This document shows positions 7,762 through 18,522 of a stretch of 64,000 nucleotides of DNA, piece by piece (the stretch's first letter is position 1; every line of letters starts with the position of its first letter). The stretch lies in contig NZ_CP136921.1 of NCBI RefSeq assembly GCF_033100095.1, positions 590,501 to 654,500 on the forward strand, read 5' to 3'. The notes below the pieces were generated by a model. The model saw nothing but the letters and a program-made list of their open reading frames with translations, searched no databases and was not told the DNA's origin. The stretch comes from Diaphorobacter limosus (GTDB lineage: Bacteria; Pseudomonadota; Gammaproteobacteria; Burkholderiales; Burkholderiaceae_C). Position numbers and translations under genes: made by a program.

Positions 7762-7787
7762 AAATAGCCCAACAAATAGCCCAACAC
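7762..7787 (+). repeat. Right 26-bp element repeat, probable integrase arm site
   Basis: Identical to 458-483 and in the same orientation. An inverted half copy, GTTGGGCT, lies at 7742-7749. The repeats sit between the integrase start and attR, where arm sites and the int promoter are expected. From 7788 to 7918 I see no gene or further structure. Confidence 0.6.
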
Positions 7788-7918
7788 CTTCATGAGCTAC
7801 AGCGTAACACTTTGGCTAGTGAATGAGACACTGAAAGCGCCTAAGTGTTTGACAAACCTAGTTAAATTGGTGGTTTGCCGTACCCGGCTCATGGTGGTGA
7901 AATTGTAATCTCACCTAA

Positions 7919-7965
7919 ATGGGGTGCAAGGGGTAGCGAGTTCGAATCCCGCCACGCCGACCATT
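7919..7965 (+). other. attR: displaced tRNA-Pro 3' end
   Basis: A 47-bp copy of the tRNA-Pro 3' end including CCA, with one base different from attL. The 5' half of a tRNA is absent here, so it is not a tRNA gene. It marks the original 3' end of the chromosomal tRNA before integration. Confidence 0.9.
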
Positions 7966-7970
7966 GATTG

Positions 7971-8008
7971 AAAAGGGCCACCGTTTACGCGGTGGCCCTT
8001 TTGGTTTT
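7971..8008 (+). terminator. Original chromosomal tRNA-Pro terminator, displaced
   Basis: A 13-bp perfect stem, AAAAGGGCCACCG with CGGTGGCCCTTTT, and a 6-base loop, 5 bases after attR. Its distance from the tRNA 3' end shows that it terminated tRNA-Pro before the element inserted. Confidence 0.85.
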
Positions 8009-8082
8009 TGGTTCGGCGCGGGTGCCTATTTTCGGGCCTGTTGCGAGAAAAACCTCTCGGGCTTGATGGCGTGACCTCCCTT

Positions 8083-8088
8083 TATAAT
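8083..8088 (+). promoter_or_regulatory. -10 box of the carAB promoter
   Basis: A perfect TATAAT lies 119 bases before the carA start. No good -35 element is seen at 17 bp (TTGATG at 8063 is only 14 bp away). It would make a leader of about 110 bases. Confidence 0.55.
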
Positions 8089-8109
8089 GAGAGGCTTTTC
8101 TGCAAAAAC

Positions 8110-8184
8110 GTCGCCCGGACGCATCCAAAGCAACTCCCCAACAAGCAGCAGTCCGCAAACAAGGTTTTGTGGGCTCCGGGCGAC
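8110..8184 (+). promoter_or_regulatory. carA leader: long-range 10-bp inverted repeat
   Basis: GTCGCCCGGA (8110-8119) is exactly complementary to TCCGGGCGAC (8175-8184), with 55 bases between that contain a small ACAA/TTGT hairpin. It lies in the untranslated leader between the TATAAT and the carA GTG. It could fold as a closed RNA domain with a regulatory role; there is no T run, so it is not a plain terminator. Confidence 0.4.
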
Positions 8185-8206
8185 CCGACTCATTTCGGAG
8201 ATCCCA

Positions 8207-9385
8207 GTGCTTTCGTCACTCAAGGCAGCTTTCCCGCCAGCCATTCTGGCGCTCGCAGACGGCACGGTGTTTATCGGCAATTCCATTGGTAGCGTCGGCA
8301 CGACTGTCGGCGAAGTGGTGTTCAACACCGCCATGACCGGCTACCAGGAAATTCTCACAGACCCGAGCTACTGCCAGCAAATCGTCACCCTGACCTATCC
8401 GCACATTGGTAACTATGGTGTCAATGAGGAGGATATGGAATCGTCCAAGGTGCAGGCTGCGGGCCTGGTCATTCGCGACCTGCCGCTCATCGCCAGCAAT
8501 TTCCGTGCGCAGCAAAATCTGTCGCAGTTCCTGAACGCGCAGGGTGCTGTGGCGATTGCCAATATCGATACCCGCAAGCTCACGCGCCTGCTGCGCGAAA
8601 AGGGTACGCAAAACGGTGCCATCGTGGGCCTGGCCGCCAGCGAGGCGGTGACGCCCGAGCGCATAGCCGCGGCCATCGCCGCCGCGAAGAACGCCCCCAG
8701 CATGGCGGGCCTGGATCTGGCCCGGGTGGTCAGCACGCAGCAGCCCTATGCCTGGGAGCAGACCGAATGGGAGCTGGGCCAGGGCTTTGGCAAGCTGGAC
8801 AAGCCGCGTTTTCATGTCGTGGCCTATGACTTTGGCGTCAAGCGCAACATCCTGCGCATGCTGGCCGAGCGTGGCTGCAAGCTGACCGTGGTGCCGGCGC
8901 AGACCTCGGCCGAGGAAGCGCTGGCCCTTCAGCCCGATGGCATCTTCCTGTCCAACGGCCCGGGAGACCCGCAGCCCTGCAGCTACGCCATCGAGGCGGC
9001 ACGCACCTTCCTGGACAAAGGCATCCCCACCTTCGGCATCTGCCTGGGCCACCAGATCATGGCCCTGGCCCTGGGCGCCCAGACCTTCAAGATGCCCCAT
9101 GGCCACCATGGCGGCAATCATCCGGTGAAGACGCTGGCCAGCGGCCATGTCTGCATTACCAGCCAGAATCACGGCTTTGCCGTGGATGCGGCCACGCTGC
9201 CGTCCAGCGCACGCGCCACCCATGTGAGCCTGTTTGACGGCACGCTGCAGGGCCTGGAGTGCACCGACAAGCCTGCCTTCAGCTTCCAGGGTCACCCGGA
9301 GGCCGCGCCCGGCCCCAACGACATTGGCCACCTGTTCGACCGTTTCATGGTGTCCATGGCAGCAGCAGGCCAGGAGAAGAAATAA
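8207..9385 (+). CDS. carA: Carbamoyl-phosphate synthase small (glutaminase) subunit
   Basis: CarA hydrolyses glutamine and passes ammonia to CarB to make carbamoyl phosphate for pyrimidines and arginine. The start is GTG 8207, with CGGAG upstream, giving 392 residues, the usual size; in-frame codons reaching back to 8087 lie in the leader. The N-terminal CPSase small domain ([15 protein letters not shown]) is followed by a class I glutaminase domain with SNGPGDP, the nucleophile Cys in [16 protein letters not shown], and His/Glu in [10 protein letters not shown]. The stop TAA overlaps the carB ATG by one base, so the pair is translationally coupled. Confidence 0.97.
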   Translation: MLSSLKAAFPPAILALADGTVFIGNSIGSVGTTVGEVVFNTAMTGYQEILTDPSYCQQIVTLTYPHIGNYGVNEEDMESSKVQAAGLVIRDLPLIASNFRAQQNLSQFLNAQGAVAIANIDTRKLTRLLREKGTQNGAIVGLAASEAVTPERIAAAIAAAKNAPSMAGLDLARVVSTQQPYAWEQTEWELGQGFGKLDKPRFHVVAYDFGVKRNILRMLAERGCKLTVVPAQTSAEEALALQPDGIFLSNGPGDPQPCSYAIEAARTFLDKGIPTFGICLGHQIMALALGAQTFKMPHGHHGGNHPVKTLASGHVCITSQNHGFAVDAATLPSSARATHVSLFDGTLQGLECTDKPAFSFQGHPEAAPGPNDIGHLFDRFMVSMAAAGQEKK

Positions 9386-12300
9386 TGCCCAAGCGCACAG
9401 ACATTCAAAGCATTCTCATCATCGGCGCCGGCCCCATCATCATTGGTCAGGCCTGCGAGTTCGACTACTCCGGCGTGCAGGCCTGCAAGGCGCTGCGCGA
9501 GGAGGGCTACCGCGTCATCCTGATCAACAGCAACCCCGCCACGATCATGACCGACCCGGCCACGGCCGATGTGACCTACATCGAGCCCATCACCTGGCAG
9601 ACGGTGGAAAAGATCATTGCCAAGGAGCGTCCGGACGCCATCCTGCCCACCATGGGCGGGCAGACCGCGCTCAATTGCGCGCTGGATTTGTGGCGCAACG
9701 GCGTGCTGAACAAATACCGTGTCGAGCTGATAGGCGCCAAGCCCGAGGCCATCGACAAGGCCGAGGATCGCCTGAAGTTCAAGGACGCGATGACGCGCAT
9801 CGGCCTGGCGTCGGCACGCTCGGGCATTGCACACAGCATGGACGAAGCCTGGGCCGTGCAGAAGAATGTGGGTTTTCCCACGGTGATCCGTCCCAGCTTC
9901 ACGCTGGGCGGCACGGGCGGCGGCATTGCCTACAACCCGGAAGAGTTCGAGACCATTTGTAAGCGCGGCCTGGAGGCCTCGCCGACCAACGAGCTGCTCA
10001 TCGAAGAGTCGCTGCTGGGCTGGAAAGAGTACGAGATGGAGGTGGTGCGCGACCGTGCGGACAACTGCATCATCATCTGCTCGATCGAGAACCTCGACCC
10101 CATGGGCGTGCATACGGGTGATTCCATCACCGTGGCCCCGGCGCAGACCCTCACCGATCGTGAGTACCAGATCCTGCGCGACGCCAGCATCGCCGTGCTG
10201 CGCGAGATCGGCGTGGACACGGGTGGTTCCAACGTGCAGTTTGCGGTCAACCCCAAGGACGGGCGCATGATCGTGATCGAGATGAATCCGCGCGTCTCGC
10301 GCTCGAGCGCGCTGGCCTCCAAGGCCACGGGTTTCCCGATCGCCAAGGTGGCCGCCAAGCTGGCCGTGGGCTATACGCTGGACGAGCTGAAGAACGAGAT
10401 CACCGGCGGCGCCACACCGGCCTCGTTCGAGCCCTCGATCGACTATGTGGTTACCAAGATCCCGCGCTTTGCGTTCGAGAAGTTCCCCACGGCCGACAGC
10501 CGCCTGACCACGCAGATGAAGAGTGTGGGTGAGGTCATGGCCATGGGCCGCACCTTCCAGGAGTCCTTCCAGAAGGCGTTGCGCGGCCTGGAAGTGGGCG
10601 TGGACGGCATGAACGAGAAGACCCAGGATCGCGAGATCCTGGAAAAGGAGCTGGGCGAGCCCGGCCCCGAGCGAATTTGGTATGTGGGCGACGCCTTCGC
10701 CCAGGGCATGAGCGTCGATGAGGTGTTTGATCTCACCAAGATCGATCGTTGGTTCCTGGTGCAGATCGAGGAGATCGTGAAGATTGAACTCGACCTGGAC
10801 AAACACTATGCCGACAAGGGTGACCAGGCGCTGGCCCTGCTGGACGCCGCCACCCTGCGCGCCTTGAAGCAGAAGGGCTTTTCCGACCGCCGCCTGGCCA
10901 AGCTGCTGCATACCACCGAGAAGGCGGTGCGCGAAGCACGCCGTGCCCTGAACGTGCGCCCGGTCTATAAGCGCGTCGATACCTGCGCGGCCGAATTCCC
11001 GACGAATACTGCGTACATGTATTCCAGCTACGACGAGGAATGCGAGGCAGCGCCGACAACCAAGAAGAAAATCATGGTGCTGGGCGGTGGCCCGAACCGC
11101 ATCGGCCAGGGCATAGAGTTCGACTACTGCTGCGTGCACGCGGCGCTGGCCATGCGCGAGGACGGTTACGAGACCATCATGGTCAACTGCAATCCCGAGA
11201 CCGTGTCCACCGACTACGACACCTCGGATCGCCTGTACTTCGAGCCGCTGACGCTGGAGGACGTGCTGGAGATCGTGGACAAGGAAAAGCCCGAGGGCGT
11301 GATCGTGCAGTACGGTGGCCAGACGCCTTTGAAGCTGGCCCTGGGCCTGGAGCGTGAGGGCGTGCCCATCATCGGCACCACACCCGACATGATTGATGCC
11401 GCCGAGGATCGCGAGCGTTTCCAGAAGCTCTTGAACGACCTGGGCCTGCGCCAGCCACCCAACGCCACGGCCCGCACCGAGGCCGAGGCGCTGGAAAAGG
11501 CCGCCGCCCTGGGCTACCCGCTGGTGGTGCGCCCCAGCTACGTGCTGGGCGGCCGCGCCATGGAGATCGTGCACGAGCAGCGCGACCTGGAGCGCTACAT
11601 GCGCGAGGCCGTCAAGGTCAGCAACGATTCGCCCGTGCTGCTGGATCGCTTCCTGTCCAACGCCATCGAGTGCGACGTGGACTGCGTGCGCGACGCCACC
11701 GGCGCCGTCTTCATCGGCGGCGTGATGGAGCATATCGAGCAGGCGGGCGTGCACTCGGGCGACAGCGCCTGCTCGCTGCCCCCGTACTACCTCAAGGCCG
11801 ACACAGTGGCCGAGATCAAGCGCCAGACCACGGCTATGGCCCATGGCCTGAACGTGGTGGGCCTGATGAACGTGCAGTTCGCCATTCAGGAAACCGATGC
11901 CGGCGACGTGATCTACGTGCTGGAGGTGAACCCCCGCGCCAGCCGCACCGTGCCCTTTGTGTCAAAGGCCACCGGCATTCAACTGGCGAAGGTGGCGGCG
12001 CGCTGCATGGCGGGGCAAAGCCTGGCCAGCCAGGGCATCACGAAGGAGGTGACGCCGCCTTATTTCAGTGTCAAGGAAGCCGTGTTTCCCTTCGTCAAGT
12101 TCCCTGGTGTGGACACCATCCTCGGCCCCGAGATGAAATCCACGGGCGAAGTCATGGGTGTGGGCGCAACCTTTGGCGAGGCTTTCGTGAAGAGCCAGCT
12201 GGGTGCGGGCACCAAGCTGCCGACCGAGGGCAAGGTGTTCCTCACGGTGAAGAACGCCGACAAGGGCCGTGCTGTATCCATAGCGCGCGACCTCTCGGCC

Positions 12301-12633
12301 ATGGGCTTTGAGCTGCTGGCCACCAAGGGCACGGCGGCGGCGATTGCCGAGGCCGGCGTGGCCGTGCAGGTGGTCAACAAGGTCACCGAGGGCCGGCCGC
12401 ACATCGTGGACATGATCAAGAACGACGAGATCGCCATGGTCATCAACACCGTGGAAGAGCGCCGAAATGCCATTGCCGATTCGCGTGCCATCCGCACCAG
12501 CTCACTGCAGTCGCGCGTGACCACGTTCACCACCATCTTTGGCGCCGAGGCGGCGGTGGAGGGCATGAAGCACCTGGATAAGCTCGACGTGTATTCGGTG
12601 CAGGAGCTGCATGCGCAGCTGCCCACCGCTTGA
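9385..12633 (+). CDS. carB: Carbamoyl-phosphate synthase large subunit
   Basis: CarB uses bicarbonate, two ATP and ammonia from CarA to form carbamoyl phosphate. The 1,082-residue protein has the expected two homologous ATP-grasp halves: [19 protein letters not shown] near the start and [19 protein letters not shown] near residue 563, each followed by its biotin-carboxylase-like core with NPRxSRSS and [10 protein letters not shown]. The C-terminal MGS-like domain (from about residue 945) is the regulatory region that binds UMP or ornithine in relatives. Start ATG 9385 overlaps the carA stop. The gene is complete. Confidence 0.98.
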   Translation: MPKRTDIQSILIIGAGPIIIGQACEFDYSGVQACKALREEGYRVILINSNPATIMTDPATADVTYIEPITWQTVEKIIAKERPDAILPTMGGQTALNCALDLWRNGVLNKYRVELIGAKPEAIDKAEDRLKFKDAMTRIGLASARSGIAHSMDEAWAVQKNVGFPTVIRPSFTLGGTGGGIAYNPEEFETICKRGLEASPTNELLIEESLLGWKEYEMEVVRDRADNCIIICSIENLDPMGVHTGDSITVAPAQTLTDREYQILRDASIAVLREIGVDTGGSNVQFAVNPKDGRMIVIEMNPRVSRSSALASKATGFPIAKVAAKLAVGYTLDELKNEITGGATPASFEPSIDYVVTKIPRFAFEKFPTADSRLTTQMKSVGEVMAMGRTFQESFQKALRGLEVGVDGMNEKTQDREILEKELGEPGPERIWYVGDAFAQGMSVDEVFDLTKIDRWFLVQIEEIVKIELDLDKHYADKGDQALALLDAATLRALKQKGFSDRRLAKLLHTTEKAVREARRALNVRPVYKRVDTCAAEFPTNTAYMYSSYDEECEAAPTTKKKIMVLGGGPNRIGQGIEFDYCCVHAALAMREDGYETIMVNCNPETVSTDYDTSDRLYFEPLTLEDVLEIVDKEKPEGVIVQYGGQTPLKLALGLEREGVPIIGTTPDMIDAAEDRERFQKLLNDLGLRQPPNATARTEAEALEKAAALGYPLVVRPSYVLGGRAMEIVHEQRDLERYMREAVKVSNDSPVLLDRFLSNAIECDVDCVRDATGAVFIGGVMEHIEQAGVHSGDSACSLPPYYLKADTVAEIKRQTTAMAHGLNVVGLMNVQFAIQETDAGDVIYVLEVNPRASRTVPFVSKATGIQLAKVAARCMAGQSLASQGITKEVTPPYFSVKEAVFPFVKFPGVDTILGPEMKSTGEVMGVGATFGEAFVKSQLGAGTKLPTEGKVFLTVKNADKGRAVSIARDLSAMGFELLATKGTAAAIAEAGVAVQVVNKVTEGRPHIVDMIKNDEIAMVINTVEERRNAIADSRAIRTSSLQSRVTTFTTIFGAEAAVEGMKHLDKLDVYSVQELHAQLPTA

Positions 12634-12672
12634 GCGCGCAGGCAAACGCGGCATAATTCGCCCTTGAGAAGA

Positions 12673-12714
12673 CCGCCGCGCGGCAACGCGCGGCGGTTTG
12701 CTTTTTGCTTTTTT
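12673..12714 (+). terminator. Intrinsic terminator after carAB
   Basis: A 10-bp GC stem, CCGCCGCGCG with CGCGCGGCGG around a GCAA tetraloop, is followed by three T-rich runs. It separates carB from greA. Confidence 0.9.
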
Positions 12715-12734
12715 GGAATCTGGAGACTTCGATC

Positions 12735-13211
12735 ATGGCCACCATTCCCATCACCAAGCGCGGCGCCGAAAAGCTCAAGGCCGAGCTGCACCGCCTCAAG
12801 ACCGTGGAGCGCCCCGCGGTCATCAACGCCATTGCCGAGGCGCGCGCCCAGGGCGACCTGAGTGAAAACGCCGAGTACGAGGCCGCCAAGGATCGCCAGG
12901 GCTTCATCGAGGGCCGCATCATGGAGGTCGAGGGCAAGCTGTCGGCCGCGCAGATCATCGATCCCTCGCAACTCGATGCCGGCGGCCGCGTGGTGTTTGG
13001 CGCCACTGTCGAGCTCGAAGACGAGGACAGCGGCGACACCGTCAAGTACCAGATCGTGGGCGAGGACGAGGCCGACTTGAAGCACGGCCTGATCAATGTG
13101 TCCAGCCCCATCGCCCGCGCGCTGATCGGCAAGGAAGAGGGTGACACCGCCGAGGTACAGGCTCCGGGCGGGTTGCGCCGCTACGAAGTGGTCACCGTCA
13201 GCTACCTCTGA
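12735..13211 (+). CDS. greA: Transcription elongation factor GreA
   Basis: GreA rescues backtracked RNA polymerase by triggering cleavage of the transcript 3' end. The 158-residue protein has the N-terminal antiparallel coiled coil with the acidic tip in [16 protein letters not shown] (residues about 40-55) and a C-terminal FKBP-like domain ending in [11 protein letters not shown] 12735 follows CTGGAG. It lies just after the carAB terminator, so it probably has its own promoter or depends on readthrough. Confidence 0.97.
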   Translation: MATIPITKRGAEKLKAELHRLKTVERPAVINAIAEARAQGDLSENAEYEAAKDRQGFIEGRIMEVEGKLSAAQIIDPSQLDAGGRVVFGATVELEDEDSGDTVKYQIVGEDEADLKHGLINVSSPIARALIGKEEGDTAEVQAPGGLRRYEVVTVSYL

Positions 13212-13224
13212 CGGTCTGCCGGCC

Positions 13225-13635
13225 ATGCGTGAACGCCTGCCGGTGTTGGCCGCCGCCCTGTGGTGGGGCAGCCTGTGCGCCATGGGTTTTGTCGCCGTGC
13301 CGCTGCTGTTCGCCCACCTGCCCACGCCAGCGCTGGCGGGGAACATGGCGGCGCGCCTGTTCGAGGCGCAGACCTATATTTCTATAGCGTGTTGCGCTTT
13401 ATTGTTGGTGATTTCAAAGCATAAATATGCTGAAAAGCAGGAACCATGGGCGCAAGCAGCTATGGTTTTTGTGATTGCCGGCCTGCTGCTGGCGTTGCTG
13501 CAGCAGTACGTCGTGGCCCCGCGCATCCTGGCGCGGCAGAACCTGCGCCTGTGGCACGGTGCGGGCAGTGCCATGTATGCCCTGCAGTGGCTGTGCGCAC
13601 TGGCCGTGCTTTGGCGTACGGCGGCGCGGCGCTGA
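13225..13635 (+). CDS. DUF4149 family membrane protein
   Basis: A 136-residue inner-membrane protein with about four hydrophobic segments (residues about 7-26, 48-63, 75-93, 113-131). It fits DUF4149, a family of unknown function often next to greA or yhbY in Burkholderiales. ATG 13225 lies 13 bases after the greA stop, so the two are probably co-transcribed. The second hydrophobic segment and the loop after it (ISIACCALLLVISKHKYAEK) are encoded by an unusually AT-rich patch at about 13375-13440 that resembles the mosaic repeat found elsewhere in this window. Confidence 0.8.
   Translation: MRERLPVLAAALWWGSLCAMGFVAVPLLFAHLPTPALAGNMAARLFEAQTYISIACCALLLVISKHKYAEKQEPWAQAAMVFVIAGLLLALLQQYVVAPRILARQNLRLWHGAGSAMYALQWLCALAVLWRTAARR
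13375..13440. repeat. Possible degenerate mosaic repeat copy inside the DUF4149 gene
   Basis: An AT-rich patch with TATAGC, GTGTTGCGCTTTATT resembles the left half of the repeat seen clearly at 45562-45613. The right half is not recognisable, so this copy is tentative. Confidence 0.4.
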
Positions 13636-13639
13636 CCGG

Positions 13640-14377
13640 CTATTCGCGCCAGTGTTCGGCCACCCAGGTGGCGGGCTGGATATGGCGAAAGCGCCGGTTG
13701 CGCCGGCCGGCGAGGGCGTCGGGCGGGTTGCATTCGCCGTGGAAGATGACGATGCGCGCACCTTCGGGCACGAAGGGTGCCTTCCAGTAGTTGGTCGGCC
13801 AGGGCGGAATGCCGTGGTACTTGAAGCTCGGGCACCAGTCCTTGGGCCAGTACTGTAGCTTGCCCTGCTTGTGCAAAAAGTCCGACAGGTAGGCCTGTTC
13901 GTTGCGGTACTGGCGCCTGATTTCTTCGAAATGGCCGCGAAAGTACGCCAGCACATCCGGGTGCGCACCCAGCTCGAAGCGGTACACCGACGAGTTGCCG
14001 GTGATGCGCCAGGGGCGCTTGTAGTCGTGGATGATGAGAAAGTCGCCCGGCTGGGTGAAGAAATCATCCAGGCTGCCGGTGATGACCACATCCACGTCCA
14101 GGAACAGCGCCGTCCCTTTCAGGCCGTACAGATCACCGGTAAATGTCGCCAGCTTGTTCCAGCCGCGCTCGGGTATGCCGGCGGGCAGGTTCAGGGGGGG
14201 AATCGGCAGGCATTGCACCTCGGGCCTGATCCCGGCGCTGTCGTCGGTCAGGCAGACGAAGTTAAAGTCGCCGCTCAGGTGGCGGCGCACCATGGCGTAG
14301 AGCCGGTTGACGTACTCGGGGCCGTACTTGGTGCCCCATTTCATGCACAGGATGTGGCGCTGGCGCGGCGAGGTCAT
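13640..14377 (-). CDS. Putative glycosyltransferase
   Basis: The protein (245 residues) has a single alpha/beta domain with FLDVDVVITGSLDDF near residue 92, a DxD-type nucleotide-sugar and metal site, and an N-terminal CMKWGTKYGPEYVNRLYAMV that resembles GT8- or GT32-like enzymes acting on surface glycans. There is no signal peptide or membrane segment. Its ATG 14377 overlaps the yhbY stop, so the two form an operon. A conserved WxKDWCPSFKYHG and FHGECNPPDA segment lies in the second half. Acceptor and donor are unknown. Confidence 0.7.
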   Translation of the reverse strand: MTSPRQRHILCMKWGTKYGPEYVNRLYAMVRRHLSGDFNFVCLTDDSAGIRPEVQCLPIPPLNLPAGIPERGWNKLATFTGDLYGLKGTALFLDVDVVITGSLDDFFTQPGDFLIIHDYKRPWRITGNSSVYRFELGAHPDVLAYFRGHFEEIRRQYRNEQAYLSDFLHKQGKLQYWPKDWCPSFKYHGIPPWPTNYWKAPFVPEGARIVIFHGECNPPDALAGRRNRRFRHIQPATWVAEHWRE

Positions 14378-14847
14378 CACTGGCCCTGGTTTTTCTTGAC
14401 GGATTTCAGCTTGGGCTTGGCGCGCTTGATCTGGCCGCCGGATGTCAGGCGCTGGTTACCCAGCACGCGCAGCTGTTTGACCTCGGGGCGTTGGCCGGGC
14501 CGGCCGTACTTCAAAACCTTGACGTCGCGCGGGCCGCTCTTGCGGTCTTCGTCCAGGGGCTTGTCCTTGGCCGGGATGGGGCGCCACAGCACCAGCAGCT
14601 TGCCAATGTGCTGGATGGGGGCGGCGTTCAGCTCTCCCGCCAGCTGCTGGTACATGGCCTCGCGCGCGGCGCGGTCGTCACCGAATACGCGCACCTTGAT
14701 CAGCCCGTGGGCGTTCAGGGCGGCGTCGATTTCCTTTTGCACCGCCGGGGTCAGGCCATCGCCGCCGATCATGACCACGGGATCGAGGTGGTGGGCATTG
14801 GCGCGGTGTTCCCGGCGCTCGGCCGGGGTCAGTTGAATTTGAGGCAT
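14377..14847 (-). CDS. yhbY: YhbY-type RNA-binding protein (CRM domain)
   Basis: The first 100 residues are a CRM domain (LTPAERREHRANAHHLDPVV, then IGGDGLTPAVQKEIDAALNAHGLIKVRV), which binds pre-50S ribosomal subunits in relatives. The remaining 55 residues are a basic, Lys/Arg-rich extension (RPGQRPEVKQLRVLG ... KSVKKNQGQ) absent from the short E. coli protein. ATG 14847 gives the family N-terminus MPQIQLTP; codons further upstream would cross into the rlmE leader. Divergent from rlmE with 20 bases between the starts, so the two share a control region. Confidence 0.9.
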   Translation of the reverse strand: MPQIQLTPAERREHRANAHHLDPVVMIGGDGLTPAVQKEIDAALNAHGLIKVRVFGDDRAAREAMYQQLAGELNAAPIQHIGKLLVLWRPIPAKDKPLDEDRKSGPRDVKVLKYGRPGQRPEVKQLRVLGNQRLTSGGQIKRAKPKLKSVKKNQGQ

Positions 14848-14867
14848 AGGCCGTATTATCTCAAGGC

Positions 14868-15530
14868 ATGAAAGTCCAGACAAAAAGCAAGAAGGTCAAC
14901 AAGGCGTGGCTCAATGACCATGTCCACGACCCTTACGTCAAGCTCGCACAAAAAGAGGGCTATCGCGCCCGCGCGGCCTACAAGCTCAAGGAAATCGATG
15001 AGCAGTTCGGGCTGATCCAGTCCGGCCATACGGTGGTGGATCTGGGCAGCGCGCCAGGCGCATGGAGCCAGTATGTGCGCCGGCGCCTGTCGCCGGGTGG
15101 CGCGGCCGTGGGGCAGCTGGCGGGTACCATCATTGCGCTGGACATCCTGCCCATGGAGCCCATCGAGGGCGTGGTGTTCCTGCAGGGCGATTTTCGTGAC
15201 GACGAGGTGCTGGCGCGCCTGCAGCAGGCCGTGCAGGGCCGGCCCGTGGACTTGGTGGTGTCCGACATGGCGCCCAATCTCTCGGGCGTGGAGTCGGTCG
15301 ATGCCGTGCGCATTGCCCATTTGGTCGAACTGGCGGTGGACTTTGCCGTGCATCACCTGAAGCCCGATGGCGCCCTGGTCGTGAAACTGTTCCACGGCAG
15401 TGGCTACGCGCAGCTGGTGCAGCTGTTCAAGGACACTTTCCGCGTGGTCAAGCCAGTCAAGCCCAAGGCCTCGCGCGACCGGTCTTCCGAGACCTTTTTG
15501 GTCGGAATAGGGCGCAAGCCAACCGCCTGA
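14868..15530 (+). CDS. rlmE: 23S rRNA 2'-O-ribose U2552 methyltransferase
   Basis: RlmE (FtsJ/RrmJ) methylates U2552 of 23S rRNA late in 50S assembly. The 220-residue protein carries the SAM-binding [14 protein letters not shown] and the catalytic K-D-K-E set in [29 protein letters not shown] and SSETFLV. The basic N-terminus ([18 protein letters not shown]) is usual for the family. It is followed by ftsH after 137 bases, the same order as in E. coli. Confidence 0.97.
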   Translation: MKVQTKSKKVNKAWLNDHVHDPYVKLAQKEGYRARAAYKLKEIDEQFGLIQSGHTVVDLGSAPGAWSQYVRRRLSPGGAAVGQLAGTIIALDILPMEPIEGVVFLQGDFRDDEVLARLQQAVQGRPVDLVVSDMAPNLSGVESVDAVRIAHLVELAVDFAVHHLKPDGALVVKLFHGSGYAQLVQLFKDTFRVVKPVKPKASRDRSSETFLVGIGRKPTA

Positions 15531-15667
15531 TCTTTGCCCATGGGCCGCGCCGGGGTTAATCCAGCGCCGGGCAGTGGTTGAAACGCCTAAAATGACCCCC
15601 AAATGCGCCAGGACGTCCCCATGACGGTTTCCTGGCCGCTCATCTTTTTCTGAATCTGGAGCCCCGC

Positions 15668-17590
<1,923 letters not shown>

Positions 17591-17654
17591 TGAGAGGCCG
17601 CAGCGTTTGATTCACGGGGCCTTGGGGCCCCGTTTGTCCATCTATCCCAGCCCC

Positions 17655-18479
17655 ATGCTTTGGCAAACCGCCCGCTTTGACCTCGACCTGACGCATGCGC
17701 GGGTCATGGGCATCGTCAACGTCACGCCCGATTCGTTCTCCGATGGTGGCCAGCACGCCGGCACGGCGGCGGCCCTGCGCCACTGCGAGCAGTTGCTCAA
17801 GGAGGGGGCGGACATTCTGGACATTGGCGGCGAATCCACCCGCCCTGGCAGCCCGGCGCTGCCGTTGCAGGACGAGCTGCAACGCGTCTTGCCGGTAATG
17901 CGGGAGGCCGTGCGCCTGGGCGTGCCCATCTCGGTCGATACCTACAAGCCCCAGGTGATGCAGGCCGCGCTGGATCTGGGCGCAGACATCGTGAACGACA
18001 TCTGGGCCCTGCGCCAAAGCGGCGCGGCGCAGGTGGTGGCGGCGCACCCGCGCTGCGGCCTGTGCCTGATGCACATGCACCGCGACCCGCAGACCATGCA
18101 GACGGCCCCCATGCAGGGAGATGTCGTGCCGCAGGTACTCACTTTTTTAGAGCTGCAGGCTCAATATCTACAAGGCTTGGGTGTCAATAAATCTCGGATC
18201 GCCATCGACCCCGGCATAGGCTTTGGCAAGACCGTACAGCAGAACTTTGCACTGCTGGCGCGCCAGCGCGAGCTGCTGGCCTTGGGCTACCCCGTGCTTG
18301 CCGGCTGGTCACGCAAATCGTCGCTGGGCGCGGTCACCGGCCTGCCGGTGCAGGAGCGCCTGGGCGCCAGCGTGGCGGCCGCCTTGCTGGCCGTGCAGCA
18401 GGGCGCGCGCATCGTGCGCGTGCACGATGTGCGCGACACCGTCGGCGCGCTGGCTACCTGGCGCGCCATGCAAGAGTAG
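17655..18479 (+). CDS. folP: Dihydropteroate synthase
   Basis: FolP joins p-aminobenzoate to dihydropterin pyrophosphate in folate synthesis and is the sulfonamide target. The TIM barrel shows both signature loops: GIVNVTPDSFSDGG and DIGGESTRPG, plus SRKSSLG for pterin pyrophosphate binding. ATG 17655 gives 274 residues; a TTG at 17607 would add a non-conserved lead. It follows ftsH by 64 bases and precedes glmM by 43, an arrangement also known in E. coli. Residues about 162-180 (TFLELQAQYLQGLGVNKS) are encoded by an AT-rich, possible mosaic-repeat patch. Confidence 0.96.
   Translation: MLWQTARFDLDLTHARVMGIVNVTPDSFSDGGQHAGTAAALRHCEQLLKEGADILDIGGESTRPGSPALPLQDELQRVLPVMREAVRLGVPISVDTYKPQVMQAALDLGADIVNDIWALRQSGAAQVVAAHPRCGLCLMHMHRDPQTMQTAPMQGDVVPQVLTFLELQAQYLQGLGVNKSRIAIDPGIGFGKTVQQNFALLARQRELLALGYPVLAGWSRKSSLGAVTGLPVQERLGASVAAALLAVQQGARIVRVHDVRDTVGALATWRAMQE
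18139..18195. repeat. Possible mosaic repeat copy inside folP
   Basis: TTTTTTAGAGCTGCAGGCTC, then AATATCTACAAGGCTT keeps the repeat layout AGCTGC-GC-spacer-AAGxxCT but is degenerate. It falls between two conserved barrel elements and keeps the frame. Confidence 0.45.
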
Positions 18480-18522
18480 ACCCCTATAGAACAGACCCAT
18501 TGATCAAGAGAGGACGCACCCC

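Larger units (their letters stand above)
359..7965. mobile_element. Integrative element (about 7.56 kb) in tRNA-Pro
   Basis: The element is bounded by the 47-bp att repeats and holds a tyrosine integrase (6277-7698, minus), an AlpA/excisionase-like gene (5913-6101, minus), two small unknown genes (601-1297, plus) and a central pile-up of insertion sequences (1331-5896). Base composition of the non-IS parts is clearly lower in GC than the flanking chromosome. The integrase lies at the end away from the intact tRNA. No conjugation, replication or capsid genes remain, so it is best seen as a decayed genomic islet or satellite, perhaps still excisable because int, xis and both att sites look intact. 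Confidence 0.85.

Noticed and set aside
7917..7965. Second tRNA-Pro
   Set aside because: Only the 3' half is present; no D arm or 5' acceptor strand lies upstream. It is the attR copy.
9292..11844. An 850-codon minus-strand open frame
   Set aside because: Antisense to carB, with the composition expected from the reverse frame of a GC-rich gene and no start signal or domain.
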